Assembly: GCF_017303055.1 (NCBI RefSeq)
Contig: NZ_JAEKJT010000007.1
Span: 186,001-250,000, forward strand
Direction of reading: 5' to 3'
DNA length: 64,000 bases
DNA from: Halomonas litopenaei
GTDB lineage: Bacteria; Pseudomonadota; Gammaproteobacteria; Pseudomonadales; Halomonadaceae
Translations under genes and position numbers: made by a program
Notes under the pieces: model-generated
Databases searched by the model: none
The model's input: only the letters and a program-made list of their open reading frames with translations
What the model was told of the DNA's origin: nothing
Shown: in pieces, positions 42,656 to 51,251 of the stretch
How positions within the stretch are numbered: position 1 is the first letter of the stretch
How the letters are laid out: every line of letters begins with the position of its first letter

Positions 42656-43573
42656 ATGCCGTCCTCTCCCCCTGCTAACGCGCCGGTGCCTCGCCATCTT
42701 GCTGACCTTCAACGTCTCACCGAGAGCATCCGTGAGGGGCATTCCTCGCTGCGTCTTGGGCGGCGCTCACTGGCCGTATTGACGGCACTGATCGAGAGCC
42801 CTCAGTCCACTGCGGTGGCATCGATCAGCGAACTGGCGCAGCGCCTCGACGTGAATCCCTCCACGCTGACACGTCTTGCCCAGCGACTGGGGTTCGACGG
42901 GTTCGGCGAGCTGCAAGGGGTCTTTCGTCGCGAAGTAGCCGACGGCGGGGAGCATTTCTACAGCGACCTCGCTGCGAAGCTGTCGACGGACCAGGACGAG
43001 GGCAAGGGCGTGGCGCGACTGGCACGTCTAGGCCGCCAGGAAAGCGCGAACTTTGCCGCGCTGTTGCACCAGCTGGAAGCGGGCACCTATGACGCTGTCG
43101 TCGAGCTGCTGGCCACAGGACCCAGGGTGAGAATCCACGGCCAGCGCCAGTTTGCTTCGCTTGCGCAGTTCATGGCCTATGGATTGGGCATGCTACGTGC
43201 CGACGCAGCCGAGCTCGATGCGGGGCGACAGGGAGTGGCCGATGCCCTTGCTCAACTGGACGCGGGTGACGTGCTGGTCGTGGTCAGTTGCTTTCCCTAC
43301 ACCACCAGCGTGCTGGAAACCGCGAAGGTAGCGGCAAAGGCAGGTATCCGGATCATTGCGCTGACAGACAGCGAATCGTCACCGCTGTCACGGGTCGCAG
43401 AACACCGCTTCCTAGTACCCAACGACAGCCTGTTCTTTTCCAACGCCATGGGCGCCTTCTTCCTGTTGGCGCAAGGGCTACTGACTGAGGTGGCAGACCG
43501 ACTCGGCCATGAAGGACTGGCCGCGCTGAGACGACGAGAAAAGATGATCCGAGAGTTGGGGGCATCACTATAG
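42656..43573 (+). CDS. RpiR-family transcriptional regulator
   Basis: 305 residues. N-terminal HTH_6 domain (about 25-95: ISELAQRLDVNPSTLTRLAQRLGFDGFGELQGVF) and C-terminal SIS domain (about 135-260: RVRIHGQRQFASLAQFMAYGL; DVLVVVSCFPYTTSVLETAK; ALTDSESSPLSRVAEH) that usually senses a phosphosugar, although members next to aminotransferases respond to other ligands. AAGGAG is five bases before the ATG. Likely controls the divergent aminotransferase/CMD genes. Confidence 0.9.
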   Translation: MPSSPPANAPVPRHLADLQRLTESIREGHSSLRLGRRSLAVLTALIESPQSTAVASISELAQRLDVNPSTLTRLAQRLGFDGFGELQGVFRREVADGGEHFYSDLAAKLSTDQDEGKGVARLARLGRQESANFAALLHQLEAGTYDAVVELLATGPRVRIHGQRQFASLAQFMAYGLGMLRADAAELDAGRQGVADALAQLDAGDVLVVVSCFPYTTSVLETAKVAAKAGIRIIALTDSESSPLSRVAEHRFLVPNDSLFFSNAMGAFFLLAQGLLTEVADRLGHEGLAALRRREKMIRELGASL

Positions 43574-43645
43574 TGCTGGACCAGCGAGCCCGCCACGCGG
43601 ACTCGCTGCCTGCGCCCGACGATCGCCGTCAAGCGCGAGGGACTC

Positions 43646-44623
43646 TCAGGGCAGCAGCACCGTCGAGCCGGTTGTCTTGCGTGAGGCCAGCGCGTCCTGG
43701 GCCTTGCCCGCCTCTGCCAGCGAGAAACGCTGGGCCACATCAATCTTCACCTGGCCGCTCTCGATCATATCGAACAGCTCATCCGCCATGTCCTGCAGCC
43801 GCTCAGGCGTATCCGCGTAGCCATTGAGGCTGGGACGCGTCACATACAGCGCGCCCTTCTGGTTGAGGATGCCAATATTGACGCCTTCCACCGGCCCCGA
43901 GGCGTTGCCGAAGCTGACCATCAAGCCTCGCGGTTTCAGACAGTCGAGCGACGTCTCCCAAGTGTCCTTGCCAACGCTGTCATAGACCACGTCGACCATG
44001 GCACCGCCCGTCAACTCACGCACACGCTCCACCACGTCTTCCTTGGTGTAGTCGATGGTGGCCCAGGCGCCGTTACGCTTGGCAAGCTCAGCCTTCTCGT
44101 CGGAGCTGACCGTACCGATGAGCTTGACCCCAAGCGCCTTCGCCCATTGGCAGGCAATGGAACCCACGCCACCGGCGGCGGCATGGAACAGAATGGTTTC
44201 GCCGCCCTGCAGCGGATAGGTCTGGCGCAGCAGGTACTGCACGGTCAGGCCCTTCAGCATGGCCCCGGCGGCGGTCTCGCAGCTGATGCCTTCGGGCAAG
44301 GCCACGACCTTGTCGGCCGGCAGGGTATGCAACTCAGCGTAGGCGCCCAGAGGCCCCTGGGCATAGGCCACGCGATCCCCGACCTGCAAATGCTCGACGC
44401 CTTCACCCACGGCATCGATCACGCCTGCCCCTTCGGTGCCAAGCCCAGAGGGTAGCGATGGCGCCGGGTAGAGTCCGGTACGAAAATAGATATCGATGAA
44501 GTTGAGGCCGACCGCCTCGTTGGCAACGCGCACTTCACCCGGTCCGGGGGCCGACGTGGGCGTATCCACCAGTTCCAGTACGTCTGAACCACCGGTACGA
44601 GCGAACTGAATCCGCTTGGCCAT
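43646..44623 (-). CDS. qorA: NADPH:quinone oxidoreductase, zeta-crystallin type
   Basis: 325 residues, MDR superfamily without zinc ligands. Family marks: AVGLNFIDIYFRTGLYP, LGTEGAGVIDAVGEGV, GAMLKGLTVQYLLRQTYPL and the NADPH-binding HAAAGGVGSIACQWAKALG. C-terminal DVAQRFSLAEAGKAQDALASRKTTGSTVLLP is typical of QorA. Reduces quinones by one-electron transfer. Stands alone, convergent with the RpiR gene and divergent from azurin. Confidence 0.92.
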   Translation of the reverse strand: MAKRIQFARTGGSDVLELVDTPTSAPGPGEVRVANEAVGLNFIDIYFRTGLYPAPSLPSGLGTEGAGVIDAVGEGVEHLQVGDRVAYAQGPLGAYAELHTLPADKVVALPEGISCETAAGAMLKGLTVQYLLRQTYPLQGGETILFHAAAGGVGSIACQWAKALGVKLIGTVSSDEKAELAKRNGAWATIDYTKEDVVERVRELTGGAMVDVVYDSVGKDTWETSLDCLKPRGLMVSFGNASGPVEGVNIGILNQKGALYVTRPSLNGYADTPERLQDMADELFDMIESGQVKIDVAQRFSLAEAGKAQDALASRKTTGSTVLLP

Positions 44624-44993
44624 GGAAAAGATTCCTTACACTGCTAACGGGATGTACGCCCAGTCAAGCGCTATGCGCGAGTGGGGTCAAGCCCAATGTC
44701 TTCCATCTTCCTCTGCCGGGCGGCATTTGAGGGTACACCCCACACCAGGTTGTGTGGGCAAAGCGAAGCGCCGCTCTCACTTCGCCTTGACAAGACAATA
44801 GATGTTATCGACACTCATCAAACTGTATACATTATCGACATTATAATGCATACATGAATAACGCGCTGCACAGAGGCAGAACCACCGCGATGGATCGCCG
44901 TTCATGGACCTTAACCTCATGCGACGACCGCCAGGCCCTGTTCAGTCCACTGAGAAAGGCGCACTGACGTCTCCCACTGACGAGATTGCTAAC
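44624..44993. other. Spacer between qorA and azurin gene (370 bases)
   Basis: No gene. The AT-rich part at 44800-44860 contains a direct repeat TTATCGACA (44805-44813, 44832-44840) and a dyad listed separately; likely the azurin promoter. Confidence 0.5.
44825..44853. promoter_or_regulatory. Operator-like dyad upstream of the azurin gene
   Basis: GTATACATTAT (44825-44835) and ATAATGCATAC (44843-44853) form an 11-bp inverted repeat with one mismatch and a 7-base spacer, about 140 bases before the start. The cognate regulator is unknown. Confidence 0.45.
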
Positions 44994-45488
44994 ATGAAGA
45001 AGAGCCTGATTTCTGCTGCTGCCCTGCTGTCCTGCTCTGCCGCGCTAATGACGGTCGCGGGTGGAGCCTGGGCTGACGACGCCGCCCAGTCGGAGGTGGC
45101 CGAGGAGTGCCAGCTGACGATCGACAGTACCGACCAGATGCAGTACGACAAGAGCGAGATGAGCGTACCGGCGAGTTGCGAGACCGTCAGCCTGACGCTG
45201 ACGCACTCCGGAACCATGGCCAAGAATGTCATGGGCCACAACTGGGTGCTGGCACCTAGCGATGCCTATCAGGAGATTGCCTCCGCGGGGATGCAGGCGG
45301 GGCTCGACAACAACTACCTGCCTGACGATGACCGCATTGTGGCTGCCACCGATGTCATCGGCGGCGGAGAGTCCACGCAAATCACCTTCAGCACCGAAGG
45401 GCTGGACGACAAGGACCTGACCTTCTTCTGCTCCTTCCCCGGTCACTCTTCGATCATGAAGGGCAGCTTCAGCCTGAGCGAAGGCTAA
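44994..45488 (+). CDS. azu: Azurin (type-1 blue copper protein)
   Basis: 164 residues: signal peptide ending AGGAWADD, then a cupredoxin beginning ECQLTIDSTDQMQYDKSEM. All copper ligands are present: His in NVMGHNWVL, Cys and His in FFCSFPGHSS, axial Met in SIMKGSF. The disulfide cysteines (EECQL and PASCETV) also match azurin. Periplasmic electron carrier to denitrification enzymes or peroxidase. Start at MKKSLISAAALL, since earlier in-frame ATGs add non-signal sequence. Followed by hairpin GGCTCCAGGG (45532-45554). Confidence 0.95.
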   Translation: MKKSLISAAALLSCSAALMTVAGGAWADDAAQSEVAEECQLTIDSTDQMQYDKSEMSVPASCETVSLTLTHSGTMAKNVMGHNWVLAPSDAYQEIASAGMQAGLDNNYLPDDDRIVAATDVIGGGESTQITFSTEGLDDKDLTFFCSFPGHSSIMKGSFSLSEG

Positions 45489-45531
45489 GCCCGCGCGCCT
45501 GCGACATAACGTCGACAGCGGCCTGCCTCCG

Positions 45532-45554
45532 GCTCCAGGGCCACCCTGGAGCCT
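45532..45554 (+). terminator. Hairpin after azurin gene
   Basis: Perfect 10-bp stem GGCTCCAGGG with a 3-base loop; no strong T run follows. Confidence 0.5.
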
Positions 45555-45702
45555 CTGCCGGCGCGACCCGGGCTTCCTCCGTTCATGGTGCCAGTGAGCG
45601 GATCAACAACCACCTTGCCCGGTGAGCGCCGACCCGCCCGTCAGAGGGTGCAGGACATGATTCCCGCTACAGCGTTCGCTTTAGGGTGAACCGACAAGTT
45701 GG

Positions 45703-46314
45703 CTACAGGGTCTGCGGAAAGCTCTCAAGCCCCCGCACAAAGCGATTCTTGTAGTCTTCGAACAAGGCCTTGTCCTGCTTGAAGTTCGCCACCACAGAAG
45801 CGTCGTCCACACTCAAGGTCCGCGGCAGATTATCCAGACTGGTCGCCGGATGCTTCGGTCCCAGTCCGATCTGCAGCTCACCCGGGCCCTGCAACCAACG
45901 CTGGATCCCCGCAGCGGTAAATTCCGCCTTCTGTGCGTCGCTGACCACATCCACCCGCAGGGGTGCACGTAGCGCAAGCTCGGCAACCAGGCGCAGCGCC
46001 GGATTCAGGGTTTTCTTCTTGGGCGCATCGCCCTTGTCTCCCGCGGTATCTGCGTCCGGGTCCAGCGAGGTCAGCTGTGCCACGTTCATGCTGGTGCCCG
46101 CTTCGTCACTGACCAGCAATGCCAGCGCAACCGGGCGAGATTGATCGTCGACCAGCGCGATCAGCCGGGCCGCTTCCTGCTTGAACAAGACCCCGATCAC
46201 GCCAGCGAAGGTCACCAGCGGTGCGATGCCCGCCTGGTGCCCGTAGGCTTCTGCGCACAGGCGAGCCAGGCAGGCCTCTCGTTGCTGGGGCTGGTTGATT
46301 TTGACGACCTTCAT
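45703..46314 (-). CDS. Hypothetical protein, possibly GNAT-like
   Basis: 203 residues from the ATG giving MKVVKINQPQQREACLAR (AGAGG upstream). The segment EAARLIALVDDQSRPVALALLVSDEAGTSMNVAQLTSLDP reads like the central strands of an acetyltransferase-like fold, but the acetyl-CoA loop is not evident. A Lys/Asp-rich insertion (DADTAGDKGDAPKKKTLNP) follows. I do not assign a function. Divergent from the glycerophosphodiesterase gene. Confidence 0.65.
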   Translation of the reverse strand: MKVVKINQPQQREACLARLCAEAYGHQAGIAPLVTFAGVIGVLFKQEAARLIALVDDQSRPVALALLVSDEAGTSMNVAQLTSLDPDADTAGDKGDAPKKKTLNPALRLVAELALRAPLRVDVVSDAQKAEFTAAGIQRWLQGPGELQIGLGPKHPATSLDNLPRTLSVDDASVVANFKQDKALFEDYKNRFVRGLESFPQTL

Positions 46315-46604
46315 CACTGACCTCTGATTGCTGATACCTTGGGCGCCACAACCGTGCAAGACTGGACGGCTGGAGCCTACATCGAAAGCCGCGAGACTAG
46401 CATATTCTTGACGCTCTCGCTGGAGTCCTGACCGCGTTCGAGGATCATGGCCGGTGGCTTCCTCAATCGGTCATCTTTATGTGTCACGATGACCTGGCAC
46501 CAAGCCGACGACGCCGGATGGCAACGCCGTCAGCGGATCATCGGCCCATTGCGTGGCGCTGCCTTTTGCGATGGTCTTGCCGCCACGCCAGACAAGGAGA
46601 GCCC

Positions 46605-47369
46605 ATGACTCACCGTAGCTTGCCGCCTCTGGCGCTGCCCCGCCAGATGGCCCACCGTGGACTATCGGCCCACGCTCCGGAGAACACCTTGAGTGCCGTG
46701 CAGCTGGCATGGGAGGCTGGCATTACTTGGGTGGAGCTCGACGTGCAGTTGCTCGGCGACGGAACCCCGGTGATCTGGCATGACCCGGGAATGCGTCGCT
46801 GCTCGAACGGTCGCGGCAAGCTGGCCAAGCTGAGACTGGAGCAGGCACAGGAGTACGATGTGGGCGCCTGGTACGCAGAGCGCTTTCGCGGTGAACGCAT
46901 GGCGACACTCGACGACATGCTCAATCTGCTGGATCGCCGTGACATGGCGGTCAACCTGGAGCTCAAGATCACTCGCGGCCGCGACCCCGAAGCGCTGGCC
47001 GAATCGGTGATTCCCCGGTTGATGGAAGCCCTGCCCTACGACAGGCGCCTGGTTTCGTCCTTCAGCCCGGCCGCGCTGGATCATGCCCGCAGCATCGCTT
47101 CAGCAGAACACCTGGCACTGGGCGTGCTTACCGACAAGGTGGGCAAGGGGTGGCGCCAAGACGTCGAGGCGATAACGGCCTACAGCCTTCACTGCGACTG
47201 GAAAAAATTGAAGGAACCCCGCGCCCGTGAGGTGGTAGAAAGCGGCACCGCGCTCCTTTGCTACACCGCCAATGACCCTCTGGCCTTCCAGCGCTACTGG
47301 GACTGGGGGGTGACCAGCGTCATCTCCGATGATCCCGGCCGTTTTCTGAGTCCTCCTGTCGCCACCTGA
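46605..47369 (+). CDS. ugpQ: Glycerophosphodiester phosphodiesterase
   Basis: 254 residues, cytosolic (no signal peptide). GDPD TIM-barrel motifs: MAHRGLSAHAPENTLSAV (catalytic His-Arg, Glu-Asn), WVELDVQLLGDGTPVIWHDP (metal Glu/Asp, second catalytic His), VNLELKI (Glu), ending TSVISDDPGRFL. Hydrolyses glycerophosphodiesters to glycerol-3-phosphate and an alcohol such as choline. AAGGAG precedes the chosen ATG. Length matches UgpQ-type enzymes. Confidence 0.93.
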   Translation: MTHRSLPPLALPRQMAHRGLSAHAPENTLSAVQLAWEAGITWVELDVQLLGDGTPVIWHDPGMRRCSNGRGKLAKLRLEQAQEYDVGAWYAERFRGERMATLDDMLNLLDRRDMAVNLELKITRGRDPEALAESVIPRLMEALPYDRRLVSSFSPAALDHARSIASAEHLALGVLTDKVGKGWRQDVEAITAYSLHCDWKKLKEPRAREVVESGTALLCYTANDPLAFQRYWDWGVTSVISDDPGRFLSPPVAT

Positions 47370-47405
47370 ACCGGCGGGAGCGTCGCCTGAGACTCATGAG
47401 AGCAA

Positions 47406-47457
47406 GACGCGAGATCACGTCACGAGAGATCGACGCGAGAGCACGTCACGAGAGCAC
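47406..47457 (+). repeat. Two 26-base G/A-rich tandem repeats
   Basis: Units GACGCGAGATCACGTCACGA... and GACGCGAGAGCACGTCACGA..., 26 bases each, differing at three positions; intergenic between the glycerophosphodiesterase and hydrolase genes. Confidence 0.75.
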
Positions 47458-47538
47458 GACTCAACCAAGCGCTTGCTTGGCAAACCTGGGGCATGCTCGC
47501 TATGGTAGGACCAGCCTTCCACCAGCGAGCGCCTCGAC

Positions 47539-48387
47539 ATGCTCAACAGCGATGCCCCCGTTAGCCCCCAGACCTTCCACCGCCAACGTATGACAATCCC
47601 CTTGCACCAGGGTCTCGATACACTCGCCTCCTCAGCCGAGTCAGCGGGTCTTGAGGTAGCACGTTGGCATCCCGGCAGTGACACCACTGGGGTGCCACTC
47701 GTGCTGATGCACGACTCACTGGGCAGTATCGCGCTGTGGCGGGACTTTCCCGAACGGCTATGCCGGCAGACCGGTCGCGAGGTCATCGCCTACGACCGCC
47801 TGGGCTTCGGCCAGTCCAGCGCACATCCTGGGCAGTTGCCCCACAGCTTCGTCACCGACGAAGCGCATCAAGGTTTCGCCGCGGTACACCGTGCACTGGG
47901 GTTGGAGGGCTTCATCCTTGTCGGGCACAGCGTGGGCGGAGCCATGGCGGCGGCGATAGCGGCTCGCTACCGTGACTGCCATGGGCTGATCACCATGGCC
48001 GCGCAAGCCTTTGTGGAACCGCGCACTCTTGCCGGAATTGGCGAGGCCCGCGATGCCTTCGCTCGGCCCGGCCAGATGGAACGACTCGAAAAGTACCATG
48101 GCGCCAAGGCCCGCTGGGTGCTGGACGCCTGGGTCGACACCTGGCTGGATCCCGATTTCCGCGGTTGGACGCTGGATGACCGCTTGGCCCAGATCACCTG
48201 TCCGGTGCTGGTTCTGCACGGTGATCAAGATGAGTATGGCTCCGAAGCCCAGCCCCGCCGCTACGCCGAACTGCCAGCCGGTCCCTGCCAGATGCAGATT
48301 CTGAAGGAATGCGGCCATGTACCCCACCGTGAGCAACCCGACCGGGTGCTGGAGATCATCACATCCTTTGTGAACGAATCACGCTGA
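47539..48387 (+). CDS. Alpha/beta-fold hydrolase
   Basis: 282 residues. Fold elements: LVLMHDSLGSIALWRDFPERL (oxyanion region), AYDRLGFGQSS, nucleophile elbow ILVGHSVGGAMAAAIA (Ser), acid residue in VLVLHGDQDEYG and base His in KECGHVPHREQP. No signal peptide. Closest to general serine-dependent hydrolases or esterases of this superfamily; substrate unknown. The ribosome site is weak, so a start 18 codons downstream (MTIPLHQG) is possible. Confidence 0.82.
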   Translation: MLNSDAPVSPQTFHRQRMTIPLHQGLDTLASSAESAGLEVARWHPGSDTTGVPLVLMHDSLGSIALWRDFPERLCRQTGREVIAYDRLGFGQSSAHPGQLPHSFVTDEAHQGFAAVHRALGLEGFILVGHSVGGAMAAAIAARYRDCHGLITMAAQAFVEPRTLAGIGEARDAFARPGQMERLEKYHGAKARWVLDAWVDTWLDPDFRGWTLDDRLAQITCPVLVLHGDQDEYGSEAQPRRYAELPAGPCQMQILKECGHVPHREQPDRVLEIITSFVNESR

Positions 48388-48589
48388 TATCCGGGCATCG
48401 AGCGATAACGGCAGCATCCTTGTCCTGAACCGTACCGGAGTGCCTTCCCCGTATCGCCGAGGCATCGCCGGCAAGTCGCTTGATCGACAGCTGTCTTTTA
48501 ACCCCGTTCGATAACGCCTTCCATCTACCGCTGATCCAGTGTTCTCCGTCTGTTTAGGATAGGGTCTCCAACAACGAGAACCTGTCACC

Positions 48590-49033
48590 ATGATGATTGT
48601 CCTTGAGATCGCCATCACCCTGATGATTGCGATCCCCCTTCTTATCTATCTCTTCAATGTCATTCGAAATGTCATTCAGAAGCGCCGACGCAAGGCCAAG
48701 CTGGAGTGGGACGAGCAGGCTTTGAATGTCGATAGCGTCGCAGAACTGAGCTCCGACAGCAGTCCGACAAGCCACGCTCATCATTCACAGCCCCATCCTA
48801 CATCGCAGACCCAGCCTACATCGCAGACCCAGCCTACATCGCAGACCCACCCCAGCCGCCACGAAGGCTCTGATACTGCCGTTGACACCGCTATCCGCCG
48901 GGACGCAGGGGCTTCCTTCTTCGCCAACTGGTTTGGCGGTGATGGCGGAGGCAGCAACGGTGACAGCTGCGCAGGTGGCGGCGGTGACAGTGGCGGAGGT
49001 GGCGGTGATAGCGGCGGTGGTGGCTGCGATTAA
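48590..49033 (+). CDS. Membrane-anchored small protein with Gly/Ser/Asp/Cys tail
   Basis: 147 residues. One N-terminal membrane helix (about 3-28, VLEIAITLMIAIPLLIYLFNVI) followed by a basic stop-transfer (QKRRRKAK), a low-complexity middle with PTSQTQ repeats coded by an 18-base tandem repeat (48785-48846), a conserved-looking hydrophobic stretch ASFFANWFGG, and a tail of GGGGDSG-type repeats ending GGGGCD. Family not recognised; similar Gly-rich C-tails occur in small bacterial envelope proteins. Convergent with cobQ. Confidence 0.6.
   Translation: MMIVLEIAITLMIAIPLLIYLFNVIRNVIQKRRRKAKLEWDEQALNVDSVAELSSDSSPTSHAHHSQPHPTSQTQPTSQTQPTSQTHPSRHEGSDTAVDTAIRRDAGASFFANWFGGDGGGSNGDSCAGGGGDSGGGGGDSGGGGCD
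48785..48846 (+). repeat. 18-base coding tandem repeat
   Basis: Three near-identical copies of CCTACATCGCAGACCCAG giving PTSQTQ; the last copy ends in CAC (PTSQTH). Confidence 0.85.
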
Positions 49034-49049
49034 TTCGCCGGGCCCCGCA

Positions 49050-50513
49050 TTACTGCAGCAGTCGCATCAAGGCATCCATGTCCAGGTGCTGTTCGATGGC
49101 ATCCGCCAGGCGATCGAGCTGCTGTTCCCGGTGGGCATTGAGGTCAACATGCCGCTGGGCCTGCGGGTCAAGTCCGAGCCTGGCGAGCAGCGCCTCGCAG
49201 GCATCGGGTCCATCGAACAGTCCGTGCAGATAGGTGCCCATGACCTGGCCATCCTCGCTGACGGCGCCCTCGTCACGGCCTTCCAGCCGCAGCAGGGGCC
49301 GGGACAGTGCCGGACCTCGACTCACTCCCTGATGAATCTCGTAGCCGTGGATACTGCGGTGCCCACCGGCGTGTTCAATCCGACCGCTGACCTGTTTCAA
49401 CTGCTTGCGAGGTAGCATGGTCGTGGTCATGGCAAGCCAGCCGAGTCCTGCGACACCGCCCGGCTCGCCCTCGACTCCGTCGGGGTCGTCGATCCACTCC
49501 CCCAGCATCTGAAAGCCTCCGCAGATGCCGAGCACTCGACCACCGTAACGAAGATGCCGGCGAATTCGCGCCTCCCAGCCCTGGCGGCGCAGCCAAGCCA
49601 GGTCGGCGCGGGTGTTCTTGCTGCCCGGCAACAGGATGACATCGGCCGGAGGCGGTGGTTGGTCCGGACCCACCAGGCTCAGCTTGATGCCTGGGTGTAG
49701 CCGCAGCGGATCCAGGTCCGTGTGATTGCTGATGCGTGGCAGCGCAGGCACCACCACCCTGAGCGCTTCCCCCTCGTGTTCATCGAGTGCCTGTTCCAGG
49801 GACAGACTGTCCTCGGCGTCCAGCCACAGCCCCTGAAGATAGGGCAAAACGCCCAGCACCGGCCGTGCTTCACGCTGGGACAGCCAGTCGAGCCCCGGCT
49901 CCAGCAGCCCGATATCACCGCGAAAGCGATTGATCACAAACCCCTTGATACGCGCATTCTCAGTATCGCTGACCAGCGCCAGGGTGCCACAGAGCTGAGC
50001 GAACACGCCGCCGCGATCGATATCCCCCACCAACAGGACGGGGCAGTCCACGGCTTCAGCGAAGCCCATGTTGGCGATATCTCCCTCGCGCAGATTGACC
50101 TCCGCAGGACTGCCCGCCCCCTCGGCAATAATCACATCGAAGCGCTCGGACAGGCGGCGGTGGCAGTCCAGCACGGTCTGGCGCGCAGTGCTCTTGTACG
50201 CGTGGTAGTCCAGGGCCGCCATGCTGCCGTGTACCTGGCCGGCCAGAATCACCTGAGCGCCCTTGTCGCTCTCAGGCTTCAGCAATACCGGATTCATGTC
50301 CGAGTGGGCGGCCACTCCGGCGGCCTGGGCTTGCAGCGCCGTCGAACGGCCGATTTCGCCGCCATCCACGGTCACGGCGCTGTTCAAGGCCATGTTCTGA
50401 GGCTTGAAGGGAGCCACCTTGACGCCACGGCGGGCCAGCGCGCGACATAGTCCCGCCACCACTGTGGTCTTGCCGGCATCCGACGTGGTGCCCTGAATCA
50501 TCAACGTTGCCAT
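49050..50513 (-). CDS. cobQ: Cobyric acid synthase
   Basis: 487 residues; amidates adenosylcobyrinic a,c-diamide at four positions to give adenosylcobyric acid. N-terminal CobB/CobQ P-loop domain ([22 protein letters not shown]) with [12 protein letters not shown], and a C-terminal type-I glutamine amidotransferase domain with Cys in [12 protein letters not shown] and His in GTYLHGLF. An in-frame upstream start (50588) would only add an Arg/Lys/Gly/Glu peptide from repeat DNA, so I start at MATLMIQG. Last gene of the btu/cob transcript. Confidence 0.95.
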   Translation of the reverse strand: MATLMIQGTTSDAGKTTVVAGLCRALARRGVKVAPFKPQNMALNSAVTVDGGEIGRSTALQAQAAGVAAHSDMNPVLLKPESDKGAQVILAGQVHGSMAALDYHAYKSTARQTVLDCHRRLSERFDVIIAEGAGSPAEVNLREGDIANMGFAEAVDCPVLLVGDIDRGGVFAQLCGTLALVSDTENARIKGFVINRFRGDIGLLEPGLDWLSQREARPVLGVLPYLQGLWLDAEDSLSLEQALDEHEGEALRVVVPALPRISNHTDLDPLRLHPGIKLSLVGPDQPPPPADVILLPGSKNTRADLAWLRRQGWEARIRRHLRYGGRVLGICGGFQMLGEWIDDPDGVEGEPGGVAGLGWLAMTTTMLPRKQLKQVSGRIEHAGGHRSIHGYEIHQGVSRGPALSRPLLRLEGRDEGAVSEDGQVMGTYLHGLFDGPDACEALLARLGLDPQAQRHVDLNAHREQQLDRLADAIEQHLDMDALMRLLQ

Positions 50514-50516
50514 TAC

Positions 50517-50600
50517 ACCCTTCCCTCTCCTTTCCCTCTCCTTTCCCTCTCCTTTCCCGCGCACTTTCCCGCGAGCGTTCCCACGCACTCTTCCACAACA
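50517..50600 (-). repeat. Tandem 11-base purine repeat upstream of cobQ (multiple SD-like)
   Basis: On the minus strand three copies of GGGAAAGGAGA end in GGGAAGGG five bases before the cobQ ATG; related GCGGGAAAGT units precede them. Each copy contains AAGGAG, so several Shine-Dalgarno-like sequences stand in a row. Confidence 0.8.
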
Positions 50601-50624
50601 CCCAGGAACTGCGGTTCGGCCACC

Positions 50625-51251
50625 CTACAATTCGATGCCCTTCTGCGCCTTGATGCCCTGCTCCTTGAATGCGTGCTTGACGACCTTCATCTCGGTCACG
50701 GTATCGGCCAGTTCAATCAGTGGCTGCGGTGCATGTCTGCCCGTGACCACCACATGCTGCATGGGTGGCCTTGCCTGCAGGTCATCGAGTACCCGGTCAA
50801 GATCGAGGTATCCGTGGCGCAGCGCGATATTCAGCTCGTCGAGCAGCACCAGCGCGATATCAGGGTCCGCCAGCAATTCCCTGGCCTTGTCCCAGGCGGC
50901 TTCGGCAGCGGCCACGTCACGGCGTCGGTCCTGGGTATCCCAGGTATAGCCCTCTCCCATGACGTGAAAGGTGACGCCAGGCTGGCGACGATAGAAGGCC
51001 TCTTCGCCGGTAGAGAAGGCGCCCTTGATGAATTGCACCACCGCCACCTTCATGCCGTGGCCCAGGGCCCGACCCAGCATGCCGAAGCCGGAGGAACTCT
51101 TGCCCTTGCCAGGCCCGGTCAACACCAGCAGCACGCCCTGCTCCTTGTCGGCACGGGCGATGCGCTCGTTCATGATGCGCTGCTTGGCTTCCATGCGCCG
51201 GGCATGGCGCTCGGGATCAACGTGTCGTGATGAAGGTGTCGTCAGACTCAT
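50625..51251 (-). CDS. cobO: Cob(I)yrinic acid a,c-diamide adenosyltransferase
   Basis: 208 residues; CobA/CobO-type corrinoid adenosyltransferase using ATP. P-loop VLTGPGKGKSSSGFGMLGRALGHG, then VAVVQFIKGAFSTGEE, MGEGYTWDTQD and VVTGRHAPQPLIELADTVTEMK, all family hallmarks. The start overlaps the end of the ABC ATPase gene by 35 bases, pointing to coupling; AGGGAAGG lies upstream. Serves both de novo synthesis and adenosylation of imported corrinoid. Confidence 0.96.
   Translation of the reverse strand: MSLTTPSSRHVDPERHARRMEAKQRIMNERIARADKEQGVLLVLTGPGKGKSSSGFGMLGRALGHGMKVAVVQFIKGAFSTGEEAFYRRQPGVTFHVMGEGYTWDTQDRRRDVAAAEAAWDKARELLADPDIALVLLDELNIALRHGYLDLDRVLDDLQARPPMQHVVVTGRHAPQPLIELADTVTEMKVVKHAFKEQGIKAQKGIEL

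Noticed and set aside
48785..48846. CRISPR-like repeat
   Set aside because: Units are contiguous 18-base coding repeats without spacers. No repeat-spacer array exists anywhere in the window.
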